The translations under genes were made by a program, and so were the position numbers. From Methylovirgula sp. 4M-Z18 (lineage in GTDB: Bacteria; Pseudomonadota; Alphaproteobacteria; Rhizobiales; Beijerinckiaceae): a stretch of 64,000 bases of DNA. The DNA is taken from NCBI RefSeq assembly GCF_037890675.1, contig NZ_CP149574.1, forward strand, positions 1 through 64,000, written 5' to 3'. The first letter of the stretch is position 1. Each line of letters starts with the position of its first letter. Below the pieces are notes generated by a model, which was not told where the DNA came from, made no database searches, and was given only the letters and a program-made list of their open reading frames with translations. Positions 55,625 through 64,000 of this stretch are shown piece by piece.

Positions 55625-55642
55625 AATACGGACGTACATATT
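55625..55642 (+). promoter_or_regulatory. Second operator copy upstream of the DHA2 exporter
   Basis: AATACGGACGTACATATT matches the palindrome at 54950-54967 in 15 of 18 positions and is itself a near-palindrome around ACGT. It lies 60 nt before the exporter start. Confidence 0.65.
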
Positions 55643-55702
55643 TCTCCCTGAACAAGCTCTTATCTCCAATCAATCGGACACCCGGCAAAAAAAGGACATA
55701 GG

Positions 55703-57178
55703 ATGTCGCAGGCAGCATTTCTGGATCATCGTGCCGAGCCGCTCGACCCCAACCGTTGGGCGGCTCTCGCGATTCTTTTGACCGGCGCCTTTCTCGCGCC
55801 GCTCGATTTCTTCATCGTCAATGTCGCGATGCCGGCGATCACGTCCGGGCTCGCGGCGTCCGCCGCCGAGGTGCAACTGGTCATCTCCGGTTATGCTGTG
55901 GTTTACGCGGTTTTCCTCATCACCGGCGGGCGTCTGGGCGACATTTTCGGTCGCAAGACCGTTTTTCTCGTCGGCCTTGCCGGCTTTGCCGCGGCCTCGG
56001 CCTTTTGCGGCCTTGCCTGGTCGCCGGCCGCGTTGATCGCGGCGCGGCTGCTGCAGGGACTGGCCGCAGCCGTGATGATGCCGCAGGCGCTGGCGTCGAT
56101 CCATGCTCTGTTCCCACCGCACGAGCGCGCCCGCGCGCTGAGCATCTATAGTATCGTCGTGATTGGGCTTTCCTCAATCGTCGGGCAGTTGCTGGGCGGC
56201 GCGCTGGTGGCCGCCGATTGGCATGGGTTCGGCTGGCGGCTCATTTTCCTGATCAACTTGCCGATCGCCATCGTCGCTTTTGCTCTGGCCGTGCCGTTGC
56301 TGCGCCAAACCCGCGGCGAGAAGCGTCCGCGCCTCGATTTCGGCGGGATCGTCCTCTCCGCGGCGGCCTTGGCCTCATTCATCGTTCCCTTGGTGATCGG
56401 CCGCGAACAGGGCTGGCCGTGGTGGTCGCTGGCCCTGTTGGCCGCGACGCCTCTTCTCGCCGAGGCGTTCCGCCGCTATGAATTGCGCCTCGCCGCAACC
56501 GGCGGCGATCCGCTCGTGGCCTTTGAAATCTTCGAGACGAAAGGGCTGAAGCGCGGTCTTGCCGCGCTCATGGGGCTCTATGCCATGGCGGCCTTTTTCC
56601 TGACCTACTCGATCTATCTGCAGACCGCGCTGAATTTGACTGCATTGCAGGCAGGCCTCGCGATTCTGCCTTTCTCGGCCGGGTTTCTGACAGGCTCGGC
56701 CTTAAGCCAGCAATTTGGCCGCTGGTTCGGCGCATCGGCGCCCTCCGTCAGCTTCACCCTAATCGCCACGGGCCTCGTCCTGTTGTCGTTGGCGGTCGGA
56801 CATGCGGCAGCAGGGACGCTTTCCGTCTGGCCGTGGATCGTTCCCCCGTTGCCGATCATCGGTCTGGGCCAGGGCGTTGCCTTGCCGACGATGGTGCGGG
56901 CCATCGTCGAACGGGTCGCGCCGCACCGGGCGGGATTGGTCGGCGGCATGGTCAACTCGACCTTGCAGGTGAGCCTGGCCATGAGTGTCGCGGTGCTGGG
57001 CGGGTTGTTCTTCACTTTGTCCGGCCCACATGCGGATTCGGCCCATATCATCCGCGCCTTCGCGACGACTCTGCTGGCAATCGCAGCCTGCTACATCGCG
57101 GCGGCTGTCCTCGCGAACGGGCTTGGCCCGCGCCGGGCGGCGCCTCTCGCAACCCGCGAGGAAGCGGTGGTCGAATAG
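55703..57178 (+). CDS. MFS transporter, DHA2 (EmrB/QacA) family
   Basis: A 491-residue multidrug-type exporter with about 14 predicted helices. The motif GRLGDIFGRKTVF (about 74-86) between helices 2 and 3, and SIVVIGLSSIVGQLLGGALV in helix 5, are typical of drug/proton antiporters. It begins with an N-terminal cytoplasmic tail and LTGAFLAPLDFFIVNVAMPAI, the DHA2 helix 1 signature. AAAGGAC lies upstream of the ATG. It is the target of the TetR at 54975, by shared operator and adjacency. Confidence 0.88.
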   Translation: MSQAAFLDHRAEPLDPNRWAALAILLTGAFLAPLDFFIVNVAMPAITSGLAASAAEVQLVISGYAVVYAVFLITGGRLGDIFGRKTVFLVGLAGFAAASAFCGLAWSPAALIAARLLQGLAAAVMMPQALASIHALFPPHERARALSIYSIVVIGLSSIVGQLLGGALVAADWHGFGWRLIFLINLPIAIVAFALAVPLLRQTRGEKRPRLDFGGIVLSAAALASFIVPLVIGREQGWPWWSLALLAATPLLAEAFRRYELRLAATGGDPLVAFEIFETKGLKRGLAALMGLYAMAAFFLTYSIYLQTALNLTALQAGLAILPFSAGFLTGSALSQQFGRWFGASAPSVSFTLIATGLVLLSLAVGHAAAGTLSVWPWIVPPLPIIGLGQGVALPTMVRAIVERVAPHRAGLVGGMVNSTLQVSLAMSVAVLGGLFFTLSGPHADSAHIIRAFATTLLAIAACYIAAAVLANGLGPRRAAPLATREEAVVE

Positions 57179-57278
57179 TACCGGCAGCCCATGACCCGCA
57201 AGAGATATGGCCAGCGCTTTCGGAACCGGACATCGTGGCGCTGATCACACCCGTCTTGCAGGGCTCCATTCGAAATCA

Positions 57279-57770
57279 TCAGCCGGTCGCTGTCTCGACA
57301 TGCCGAGCCAACTTGTCCAAGGTCTGGTAGCCGTACTCGACGGCGCCGAAGCCAATCGTCCTCTCGCGCTGCGCTTTGGTCGGATGCAGTTGCCGCAGCG
57401 TGATCACGGTCTTGCCGTCGCTTTGCTCATCGAACGTAATCGTGGTCCGAAAACGGGCTGGATCGTCATCCATGTCCGAACCGTGATCAATCTCGATCAG
57501 GCGCGGCGGCTCGATGCGCCGAAAGCGCATTCGATTCGTATATCGCTGGCCGTTTGGGGCGAGCATGTCGAAGCGCCACAAGCCGCCGACGCGAATGTCG
57601 ATTTCCTTGGTTTCGATCTTGAACCCCGCCGGGCCGAACCAGTTCGGCAAATGCTCCGCTTCTGTCCAGGCAGCAAAGACGACATCGCGCTTTGCCTTGA
57701 TGACACGCGAGAGAACGATTTCGCGCTCGATATCCCAGTGTGCGAGGGCGGCGTCCGGAGTTGAGGTCAT
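57279..57770 (-). CDS. SRPBCC/AHSA1-like protein
   Basis: A 163-residue START-like lipid or small-molecule binding fold. The AHSA1-type signature is IVLSRVIKAKRDVVFAAWTE, then LPNWFGPAGFKIETKEIDIRVGG, RFRRIEPPRLIEIDHG and the final RTIGFGAVEYGYQTLDKLARH. The function of this class is usually unknown; some bind hydrophobic ligands. AGGA is 7 nt before the ATG at 57770. It follows the ArsR gene by 43 nt; an ArsR plus SRPBCC pair is a widespread module. Confidence 0.85.
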   Translation of the reverse strand: MTSTPDAALAHWDIEREIVLSRVIKAKRDVVFAAWTEAEHLPNWFGPAGFKIETKEIDIRVGGLWRFDMLAPNGQRYTNRMRFRRIEPPRLIEIDHGSDMDDDPARFRTTITFDEQSDGKTVITLRQLHPTKAQRERTIGFGAVEYGYQTLDKLARHVETATG

Positions 57771-57813
57771 GGCGATTTCCTGTGCTTTTGAGGATGCAGT
57801 GTGGTTGGGCGCA

Positions 57814-58170
57814 TCAGTCGCGACGCCTTCTCTTTGGCGGCTTCTTCTCAAGCGTCGCGACATAAGACTCGAGCCGGTCAAGGCGGGCTTCCCAGATGGC
57901 GCGCTGCTCGGCGAGCCAGTTCTCGGCCCCCTTCATGGCGCCTGGCATCAGGCGGCATGTGCGGACGCGGCCATGCTTCTGCGACTCGACGAGGCCACCG
58001 GTTTCCAACACACGGACGTGTTTCAACAGGCTCGGCAGCGCCATGCCGAAAGGCTGGGCAAGTTCGCCCACGGATGCCTCGCCTTGCGAGAGCCGCACAA
58101 TGATTGCGCGCCGCGTCGGATCGGCGAGCGCGCCGAACACGTTGTCGAGATGAGGGGAATAGTTAGCCAT
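57814..58170 (-). CDS. ArsR-family regulator
   Basis: A 118-residue winged-helix regulator. The signature is LDNVFGALADPTRRAIIVRL at about 8-27, then GEASVGELAQPFGMALPSLLKHVRVL and the wing ESQKHGRVRTCRL. No metal-binding Cys motif (ELCVCDL) is present, so it is not an arsenic sensor; it belongs to the metal-free group paired with SRPBCC proteins. The ATG at 58170 lies 7 nt after a good -10 box, without a Shine-Dalgarno site, so the mRNA may be leaderless. A perfect 6-bp-arm dyad overlaps the start codon. Confidence 0.88.
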   Translation of the reverse strand: MANYSPHLDNVFGALADPTRRAIIVRLSQGEASVGELAQPFGMALPSLLKHVRVLETGGLVESQKHGRVRTCRLMPGAMKGAENWLAEQRAIWEARLDRLESYVATLEKKPPKRRRRD

Positions 58171-58206
58171 ATAGCTAACAATAGATGCGCGGCGGGCATC
58201 CGTCAA
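58162..58206 (-). promoter_or_regulatory. ArsR promoter and operator
   Basis: On the minus strand TTGACG (58206-58201) and TATTGT (58183-58178) are 17 nt apart. GTTAGC-N6-GCTAAC (58162-58179) starts within the -10 and spans the ATG at 58170. Binding there would block both the start point and translation initiation. Confidence 0.75.
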
Positions 58207-58257
58207 CAATAGTTTTCTAATTGGATAAGTGTTTGTGTGCCGGCGTGCCCGGACCGG

Positions 58258-58647
58258 CTAGGCGGGCGGCAAATCGAGGCCGTTCGGCAATGTTATCCAG
58301 ATGACGGTTTGCGCCTCTGCGGAATGGCGTGAGAGATGGCCCTTGCCGTGCGTGTCTTCCACCAAAACGAAGCGCCCCGCCGGAACATGGCGCACCTCCC
58401 CGTCGCTCGTCTCGTATTCGACCGAACCGTCCAGCCTGACCGCAAGATTTGGCTCTGGGACCGTATGCCAAGCAACCTCGCGCATGCCCGCCGGGATACG
58501 GGTGACGCGGACGCGGGACGCCGGATAACCGGCCGAAACCTCGAACGGCGTGGCGTCCGGGTGCACCGACATCTTCGTCGTCGGCATTTCGACTTCGTCA
58601 AAATGCGACTCGCCGTCCGGAGTGGCATAGATGCGCAGGCACCTCAT
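58258..58647 (-). CDS. Small cupin-fold protein
   Basis: A 129-residue protein with one cupin-like barrel: VRVTRIPAGMREVAWHTVPEPNLAVRL (about 44-70) and the second motif region VRHVPAGRFVLVEDTHGKGHLSRH. His residues at about 59 and in THGKGHLSRH could hold a metal. No fused enzyme domain is present. AGAGG lies about 7 nt before the ATG at 58647; the longer frame to 58842 is not credible. It probably stands alone between the ArsR pair and the glutamate dehydrogenase gene. The substrate is unknown. Confidence 0.75.
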   Translation of the reverse strand: MRCLRIYATPDGESHFDEVEMPTTKMSVHPDATPFEVSAGYPASRVRVTRIPAGMREVAWHTVPEPNLAVRLDGSVEYETSDGEVRHVPAGRFVLVEDTHGKGHLSRHSAEAQTVIWITLPNGLDLPPA

Positions 58648-59012
58648 TCGAACACCTCTTCCTGACTCGCGCTGCCGAAACGACGCATGTCGACCATGAC
58701 CAGTGGCGTAGCACCTAACTCGTTGCGGCACTCCGCGGGAGCCGAAAAGTCGACAGCCGGCAGGCGAATTCGCCACCCGCCCGCCGGCTCCCCGTTTTCT
58801 CCCGAATCCGACATTTTTGCCTAAGATTTTCGCAATTATCACCGTTCCGACGTCAAAATTCGCAAAATTTTTGCTTAAAGTCTCTGAAATTGCGTCGCCC
58901 GTCTACCGTAACAGGCGTATTGTGATCTCCCCCGGCGCAGCCCATCCTGCCGCCAAATTTCAAGAAGACGGACAAACCGCGCTCTCTTTTTCCTCCCCGA
59001 GGACAGGACGTC
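58648..59012. promoter_or_regulatory. Upstream region of the NAD-glutamate dehydrogenase gene
   Basis: This 365-nt gap has no gene. Two direct repeats ATTTTTGC(C/T)TAA lie at 58813-58824 and 58867-58878, 54 nt apart, in the AT-rich part preceding the dehydrogenase. They may be binding sites for a nitrogen- or amino-acid-responsive regulator. AGGAC sits 6 nt before the start. Confidence 0.4.
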
Positions 59013-62000
59013 ATGAACGACACCCATAGCTCCCTGATCGCTGATGCTGTTCATCTTGTGAAGGGGGCGCCCGCGGGCTTCCTCGAAATTCTGTTCGGCC
59101 GCTCGGCGCCAGAGGACATGGCGCAATATGACGCCACAACGCTGGCTGCTCTCGCCGACAGCGCCTACACCCATCTTGCGGCGCCACGTACCCCCGGCCA
59201 GCCGCATTGGCGCATCAGCGATCTGCCGAGCGGCAAGAATGCGGTGTCGGTTATCGAAATCGTCAACGACAATATGCCGTTCCTGCTCGACTCGACCTTG
59301 GCGGAAATCTCCGAACAAGGGTTGGAACTGCACCTCGTCGCCCATCCGATCTTCGCTGTCGAGCGCGATGCGAGCGGGGCGCTCGTCCATATGATCGGCG
59401 ATGCCAGCACCGCCCCCGCGACCATGAAGCGCGAGAGCCTCATTCACGTCCATGTCGACCGGATCGCCAGCGCGGTGCAGCGCGAAAGCCTGGAGCGGGG
59501 CCTCGCCAAGACCTATGCCGACGTGCGTCTCTCGGTCGGCGACTGGCGCGCGATGCGCACCCGTATCGCCGTGGCGATCGCCGATTACAAGACCAATCCG
59601 CCACCGCTGCAGAGCGACGAAGTGGCGGAGGCGACCCATTTCCTGGAATGGCTCGCGGCCGATAATTTCACCTTCCTCGGCATGTGCGAATATCGCCTGC
59701 AGTCGAGCGCCGATGGCAGCGATTCCTTCAATCTCGAAGCCGTTCCCGGCTCCGGCCTTGGCACCTTGCGTGACCCGAACGTGCGCGTGCTGCGCCGCGG
59801 CCGCGAACTCGTGACCGTGACGCCGGAAGTCCTGGAATTCCTGCGCGAGCCGCATGCGCTGATCATCACCAAGGCCAATGTCAAATCGCATGTCCATCGC
59901 CCCGTGCATATGGATTATATCGGCATCAAGATGTTTTCCGCCGACGGCAGTCTCGAGGGCGAATTGCGCCTCGTCGGCCTCTTCACCTCGGCCGCCTATA
60001 TGGGCTCGGTGCAGGTCATTCCCTATGTGCGGCACAAGGTATCGCGCGTGTTGAGCGCCGCCCATCTCGATCCGGCGAGCCATTCGGGCAAGATGCTCAC
60101 CACCGTCCTCGAATCCTATCCGCGCGACGAATTGTTCCAGATCGACGTGCCGACGCTGCTGGATTTCGGCAGCCAGATCGCGGGGCTCACGGAGCGGCCG
60201 CGGGTGCGCGTGCTCGCGCGATCCGACCGCTTCGACCGCTTCGTGTCGGTCCTCGTCTTCATCCCGCGCGACCGTTACGATACGCGTGTGCGCCTGCGGG
60301 TCGCCGACTATCTCGTCAAAGTGTTCAACGGCCGCCTGTCGGCGCTTTATCCCTATTACCCCGAAGGGCCGCTGGTGCGTACCCACTATATCGTGGGACG
60401 CGACGAAGGCGTGACGCCCGTTGTGCCGCAGGAGGAATTGGAAAAGGCCGTCTCCGAGATCATCACCACCTGGGCCGATGCCTTGGCCGATGTGCTCGCA
60501 GGCGCGCAGGGCGACAACGGCCGGGTTCTGGCCAAGAAATACGGCAGCGCCTTTTCCGCCGCCTATATGGAAGCCTTCACCGCGACCGAAGCGATGAGCG
60601 ACATCGCCATTGCCGAGCGCCTGTCGGAGGCGCGACCGCGCACCGTGGTGATGCACCGCCCCGCGGGCGCCGACCTGACGCGCGCCAGCCTGAAAGTCTT
60701 TTCGCACGGCCGGCCGATGCCTTTGTCGGAACGCGTGCCGCTGCTCGAACATATGGGCTTCCGCGTCGTCAGCGAGCAGACCTATGAGATCGCGGCCAAC
60801 GAGCCGAATGTCTGGCTGCACGACATGCTGCTGGAGAAGAGCGCGGGCGGCGAGATCGATGTGGCGGAGTCCGGCCCGAAAATCGAATCAGCTTTGGCCG
60901 CCGTCTTCCGCGGCGACGCCGAGAGCGACGGCTACAACGCGCTCGTGCTGCATGCGGGCTTGAGCTGGCGCGATATCGCGCTGCTGCGCACGTTGTCGCG
61001 CTATCTGCGGCAGATCCGCGTGCGCTTCTCGCAGGACTATATGTGGGAAACGCTCACCAAACATGCCGGCGTCGCACAAAGGCTCGTCGACCTTGTCTAT
61101 GCGCGGTTCGATCCGCGGCTGAATATCGATGCGGCCGAGCGCAGCGCCAACGAGACGAAGATCGTCGCCGGTATCGAGGCGTTGCTCACCGCCGTCACGA
61201 GCCTCGATGAGGACCGCATTCTGCGCCGCTTCCTCAACCTCATCCAGGCGGCGATCCGCACCAATTTCTTCCAGGTCGGCGAAAACGGTCAGCCGCGTCC
61301 GGCGATCGCCTTCAAATTGGAGAGCCAGAAAGTTGACGGCATGCCTTTGCCGCGGCCGCTCTATGAGATCACGGTCTACTCGCCGCGCGTCGAAGGCATC
61401 CATTTGCGCTTCGGCAAGGTCGCGCGCGGCGGTCTGCGCTGGTCGGACCGGCCGCAGGATTTCCGCACCGAAATTTTGGGACTTGTGAAAGCGCAGCAGG
61501 TGAAGAATGCGGTGATCGTGCCGGTCGGCTCCAAGGGTGGTTTCGTGCCCAAACTCCTGCCGCCGCCGAGCAACCGCGAGGCCTGGATGAACGAAGGCAT
61601 TGCGGCCTACAAGCTGTTCGTCGGCACGCTGCTCGATCTCACCGACAATATCGATGGCCCGCATATCGTGCCGCCGCAAAACACGGTGCGCATCGATGGC
61701 GACGATCCCTATCTCGTCGTCGCCGCCGACAAGGGCACGGCGACCTTCTCGGACATTGCCAATGGCCTTTCGCTCGACCATCACCATTGGCTTGGTGACG
61801 CCTTCGCGTCCGGCGGCTCGATCGGCTATGACCACAAGAAAATGGGCATTACCGCGCGCGGCGCCTGGGAGGCGGTGAAGCGCCATTTCCGCGAGATGGA
61901 TATCGACATTCAGACGACGCCCTTCACCGTGGCGGGTGTCGGCGACATGTCGGGCGACGTGTTCGGCAATGGCATGCTGCTCTCGCCGGCGATCAAGCTC

Positions 62001-63821
62001 GTCGCCGCTTTCGACCATCGCGACATTTTTCTCGATCCCAACCCCGATCCCGCCCGCAGCCACGCCGAGCGCGTGCGCATGTTCGCCCTGCCGCGCTCGA
62101 GCTGGCAGGATTACGACAAGAGCCTCATTTCGGAGGGCGGCGGCATTTTCTCGCGCAGCCTGAAGGAGATCCCGCTCTCGCCGCAGGTACGGAGCATTCT
62201 GCAGATCGACAAGGACAAGGCCTCGCCGCAGGATGTGATGAGCGCCATTCTGAAAGCGCCGGTCGACCTTCTGTGGTTCGGCGGCATCGGGACCTATATT
62301 CGCGCATCGTCCGAGAGCGATGAAGCCGCGGGCGACCGCGCCAATGACGCGATCCGCATCACCGGCACCGATCTGCGCTGCAAGGTGATTGGCGAAGGCG
62401 CCAATCTGGGCGCGACCCAGCTTGGCCGCATCGAGGCGGCCTCGCGCGGCGTGCGGCTCAATACGGACGCAATCGACAATTCGGCCGGGGTGAACACGTC
62501 GGACGTCGAGGTGAACATCAAGATCGCGCTCTCCACCCCGGTGCGCGACGGCCGGCTCAACGATCAAAGCCGTGTCGATTTCCTCGCGTCGCTGACCGAC
62601 GAGGTCGGCCTTCTGGTGTTGCGCAACAATTATCTGCAAACGCTGGCGCTGTCGCTGACGCAGCGTTTGGGCGCGGGCGATTCCGGCTTCCAGCGCCGCA
62701 TGATGCACAGGCTCGAAAAGGAAGGGCGGCTCGACCGCGCCGTCGAATTCCTGCCCGGCGATACGGCGATCGAAACGCGCGCGCGCAGCGGCCAGGGCCT
62801 CACGCGGCCCGAACTTGCCGTGCTGCTCGCCTATGCCAAGCTCGCGCTCTACGACAAGCTGCTCGAGAGCAGCGTGCCGGACGATCCGTATCTTGCGACC
62901 GAGCTGACCCATTATTTCCCGCAGGCGTTGACGCAGCTCTATCCCGATGCGATCGCATCCCACCGGCTGCGCCGCGAGATCGTCGCGACGCAACTCGCCA
63001 ATGCGATCATCAATCGCGGCGGCCCGACGGTGATCAGCCGCATGACCGACGAGACCGGCGCGGATGCCGGGGCGATCGCTCATAGCTTTGCCGCCGTGCG
63101 CGACAGTTTCTCGCTGACGCCGCTCTGGGCGGCGATCGATGCGCTCGACACGCGCATCGGCGGTGCGATGCAGCTCGACCTCTATGCCATCGTGCAGGAG
63201 CTCTTGCTCTCGCGCCTCGTCTGGTTCCTGCGCAATGTCGATTTCTCGGCCGGCCTGCTCGCCATCGTGACGCGCTTCCACACCGGGATCGAGCAATTGG
63301 CCGCCTGCATTCACGAGGTGAGCCCGCCGGCGCTGAGCGCGGCGATGCAGGCAAGCGCCACGGCGCATCAGCAGCAAGGCGTGCCGGCCGAGTTGAGCGC
63401 ACGCCTCGCCGCGCTCGAAGGATTGGCGAGCGGGCCTGACATCGTGCTGGTCAGCGAAGCGAGCAGCGCCAGCGTGCGCGATGTCGCGGCCACATTCTTC
63501 GCGACCGACGAGGCGTTCGGTTTTGGTACCTTGATCAGCGCCAGCCGCGGCACGCAAGTCGCCGACGAATACGACCGGCTGGCGCTCGATCACGCCGTCG
63601 GCCAGATCGAAGTGGCCCGGCGCGCACTCACCGCCAAGATCATCGCCGCCGCGCCTCAAGGCGTCGTGCCCGGTGCGGCGCAGGTGCAATATTGGACCGG
63701 CCTGCATGGCGAGGCGATCAACGCGAAGGTTCAGGCGATAAACGAGGCGGCCGGCGCAAGGCTCACCGTGTCGCGGTTGATCGTGGCGGCGGGGATCGCT
63801 GAGGAGCTCGCGCGGGCGTAA
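59013..63821 (+). CDS. Large NAD-specific glutamate dehydrogenase
   Basis: A 1602-residue catabolic enzyme that converts glutamate to 2-oxoglutarate and ammonia. It is the large L-GDH class, as in Caulobacter GdhZ. The N-terminal half (to about 730) holds ACT-like regulatory domains. The catalytic core has KVARGGLRWSDRPQDFRTEI (about 805-825), the substrate-binding lysine segment VPVGSKGGFVPK, the Rossmann region AGVGDMSGDVFGNGMLL, and LRCKVIGEGANLGATQLGR. The C-terminal part is helical. The start has AGGAC in place. A stable hairpin follows the stop. It links amino-acid catabolism to the citric acid cycle. Confidence 0.96.
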   Translation: MNDTHSSLIADAVHLVKGAPAGFLEILFGRSAPEDMAQYDATTLAALADSAYTHLAAPRTPGQPHWRISDLPSGKNAVSVIEIVNDNMPFLLDSTLAEISEQGLELHLVAHPIFAVERDASGALVHMIGDASTAPATMKRESLIHVHVDRIASAVQRESLERGLAKTYADVRLSVGDWRAMRTRIAVAIADYKTNPPPLQSDEVAEATHFLEWLAADNFTFLGMCEYRLQSSADGSDSFNLEAVPGSGLGTLRDPNVRVLRRGRELVTVTPEVLEFLREPHALIITKANVKSHVHRPVHMDYIGIKMFSADGSLEGELRLVGLFTSAAYMGSVQVIPYVRHKVSRVLSAAHLDPASHSGKMLTTVLESYPRDELFQIDVPTLLDFGSQIAGLTERPRVRVLARSDRFDRFVSVLVFIPRDRYDTRVRLRVADYLVKVFNGRLSALYPYYPEGPLVRTHYIVGRDEGVTPVVPQEELEKAVSEIITTWADALADVLAGAQGDNGRVLAKKYGSAFSAAYMEAFTATEAMSDIAIAERLSEARPRTVVMHRPAGADLTRASLKVFSHGRPMPLSERVPLLEHMGFRVVSEQTYEIAANEPNVWLHDMLLEKSAGGEIDVAESGPKIESALAAVFRGDAESDGYNALVLHAGLSWRDIALLRTLSRYLRQIRVRFSQDYMWETLTKHAGVAQRLVDLVYARFDPRLNIDAAERSANETKIVAGIEALLTAVTSLDEDRILRRFLNLIQAAIRTNFFQVGENGQPRPAIAFKLESQKVDGMPLPRPLYEITVYSPRVEGIHLRFGKVARGGLRWSDRPQDFRTEILGLVKAQQVKNAVIVPVGSKGGFVPKLLPPPSNREAWMNEGIAAYKLFVGTLLDLTDNIDGPHIVPPQNTVRIDGDDPYLVVAADKGTATFSDIANGLSLDHHHWLGDAFASGGSIGYDHKKMGITARGAWEAVKRHFREMDIDIQTTPFTVAGVGDMSGDVFGNGMLLSPAIKLVAAFDHRDIFLDPNPDPARSHAERVRMFALPRSSWQDYDKSLISEGGGIFSRSLKEIPLSPQVRSILQIDKDKASPQDVMSAILKAPVDLLWFGGIGTYIRASSESDEAAGDRANDAIRITGTDLRCKVIGEGANLGATQLGRIEAASRGVRLNTDAIDNSAGVNTSDVEVNIKIALSTPVRDGRLNDQSRVDFLASLTDEVGLLVLRNNYLQTLALSLTQRLGAGDSGFQRRMMHRLEKEGRLDRAVEFLPGDTAIETRARSGQGLTRPELAVLLAYAKLALYDKLLESSVPDDPYLATELTHYFPQALTQLYPDAIASHRLRREIVATQLANAIINRGGPTVISRMTDETGADAGAIAHSFAAVRDSFSLTPLWAAIDALDTRIGGAMQLDLYAIVQELLLSRLVWFLRNVDFSAGLLAIVTRFHTGIEQLAACIHEVSPPALSAAMQASATAHQQQGVPAELSARLAALEGLASGPDIVLVSEASSASVRDVAATFFATDEAFGFGTLISASRGTQVADEYDRLALDHAVGQIEVARRALTAKIIAAAPQGVVPGAAQVQYWTGLHGEAINAKVQAINEAAGARLTVSRLIVAAGIAEELARA

Positions 63822-63829
63822 GGGAGGCG

Positions 63830-63857
63830 ATCGTGCCGCGCAAATGTGCGGCGCGAT
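63830..63857 (+). terminator. Hairpin after the glutamate dehydrogenase gene
   Basis: Arms ATCGTGCCGC (63830-63839) and GCGGCGCGAT (63848-63857) form a ten-pair stem (nine Watson-Crick pairs and one G-U) with an 8-nt loop, 9 nt after the stop. No T-run follows, so it may be a Rho-assisted end or mRNA-stabilising stem. The remaining bases to 64000 hold no gene that I can support. Confidence 0.55.
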
Positions 63858-64000
63858 TCCACATCGAGATGCGGCCCCATTCAACGAAAAGACTCAATGA
63901 TAATAAGAGAAATCAGTTTCCTGACGTGACGGCGCCCGCGCCGCGCAAGTGAGCCTGCATGGTTTCGCATGAGGTTGCGCGAGAGTTGATCTCCTCTTGC

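Noticed and set aside
60888-63884. A 998-codon open frame antisense to the NAD-glutamate dehydrogenase gene
   Set aside because: It mirrors the high-GC third-position pattern of the real gene, is His/Arg/Asp-rich without a domain, and the opposite strand carries an unmistakable enzyme. The same holds for 58875-60821.

Overview
The window looks like a chromosomal segment of a GC-rich alphaproteobacterium, most likely in the Hyphomicrobiales (Rhizobiales). The signs are a split pntAA-pntAB-pntB transhydrogenase behind a tiny aa3-oxidase subunit IV, a cpoB-tilS-ftsH-glmM housekeeping run, a very large NAD-glutamate dehydrogenase (1602 aa), and short palindromic repeats of the kind scattered through Rhizobiales genomes. 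I cannot assign a genus. I saw no tRNA, rRNA or CRISPR array.

Layout. 0-3 kb: end of a TetR gene, a RibD_C-fold reductase, a VOC protein, then an Rrf2 regulator with an AhpD-like protein behind a well-formed promoter and operator. 3-9.7 kb: cyclopropane-fatty-acid synthase, a LysR regulator divergent from a TauD/GBBH-like dioxygenase and a class II aldolase-like gene, a nested inverted repeat, and an L,D-transpeptidase. 9.8-15.4 kb: an NtrC-like regulator lacking GAFTGA, galU, galE, a Sel1-repeat protein and a ThiE-like protein. 15.5-27.3 kb: oxidase subunit IV, pntAA-pntAB-pntB, an outer-membrane barrel, glmM, ftsH, tilS and cpoB. 27.5-31 kb: an MFS transporter and eutBC, placed where tol-pal genes would often sit.

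31-52.4 kb is an alpha-glucan block. A LacI-family regulator faces a complete alpha-glucoside ABC import operon (binding protein, two permeases, GH13 alpha-glucosidase, ATPase). The converging operon glgP - DUF4919-like gene - glgB - glgC - glgA - glgX::malQ makes and degrades glycogen. An IS110-family element sits between the two, flanked by inverted copies of a palindromic repeat. Imported alpha-glucosides would yield glucose; glgC/A/B store it as glycogen; glgP and the fused debranching enzyme release it.

52.8-58.6 kb holds small regulator-plus-effector modules: TetR-VOC-LLM oxidoreductase, TetR-DHA2 exporter, ArsR-SRPBCC and a cupin. Several have legible operators. 59-63.8 kb is the NAD-glutamate dehydrogenase. 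Most genes are ordinary. The strongest second-look items are the IS110 insertion with its possible bridge-RNA region, the degenerate sigma-54-type regulator, the dioxygenase/aldolase pair with altered active-site residues, the DUF4919-like gene inside the glycogen operon, and a set of operators that can be read directly, including two apparently leaderless regulator genes.
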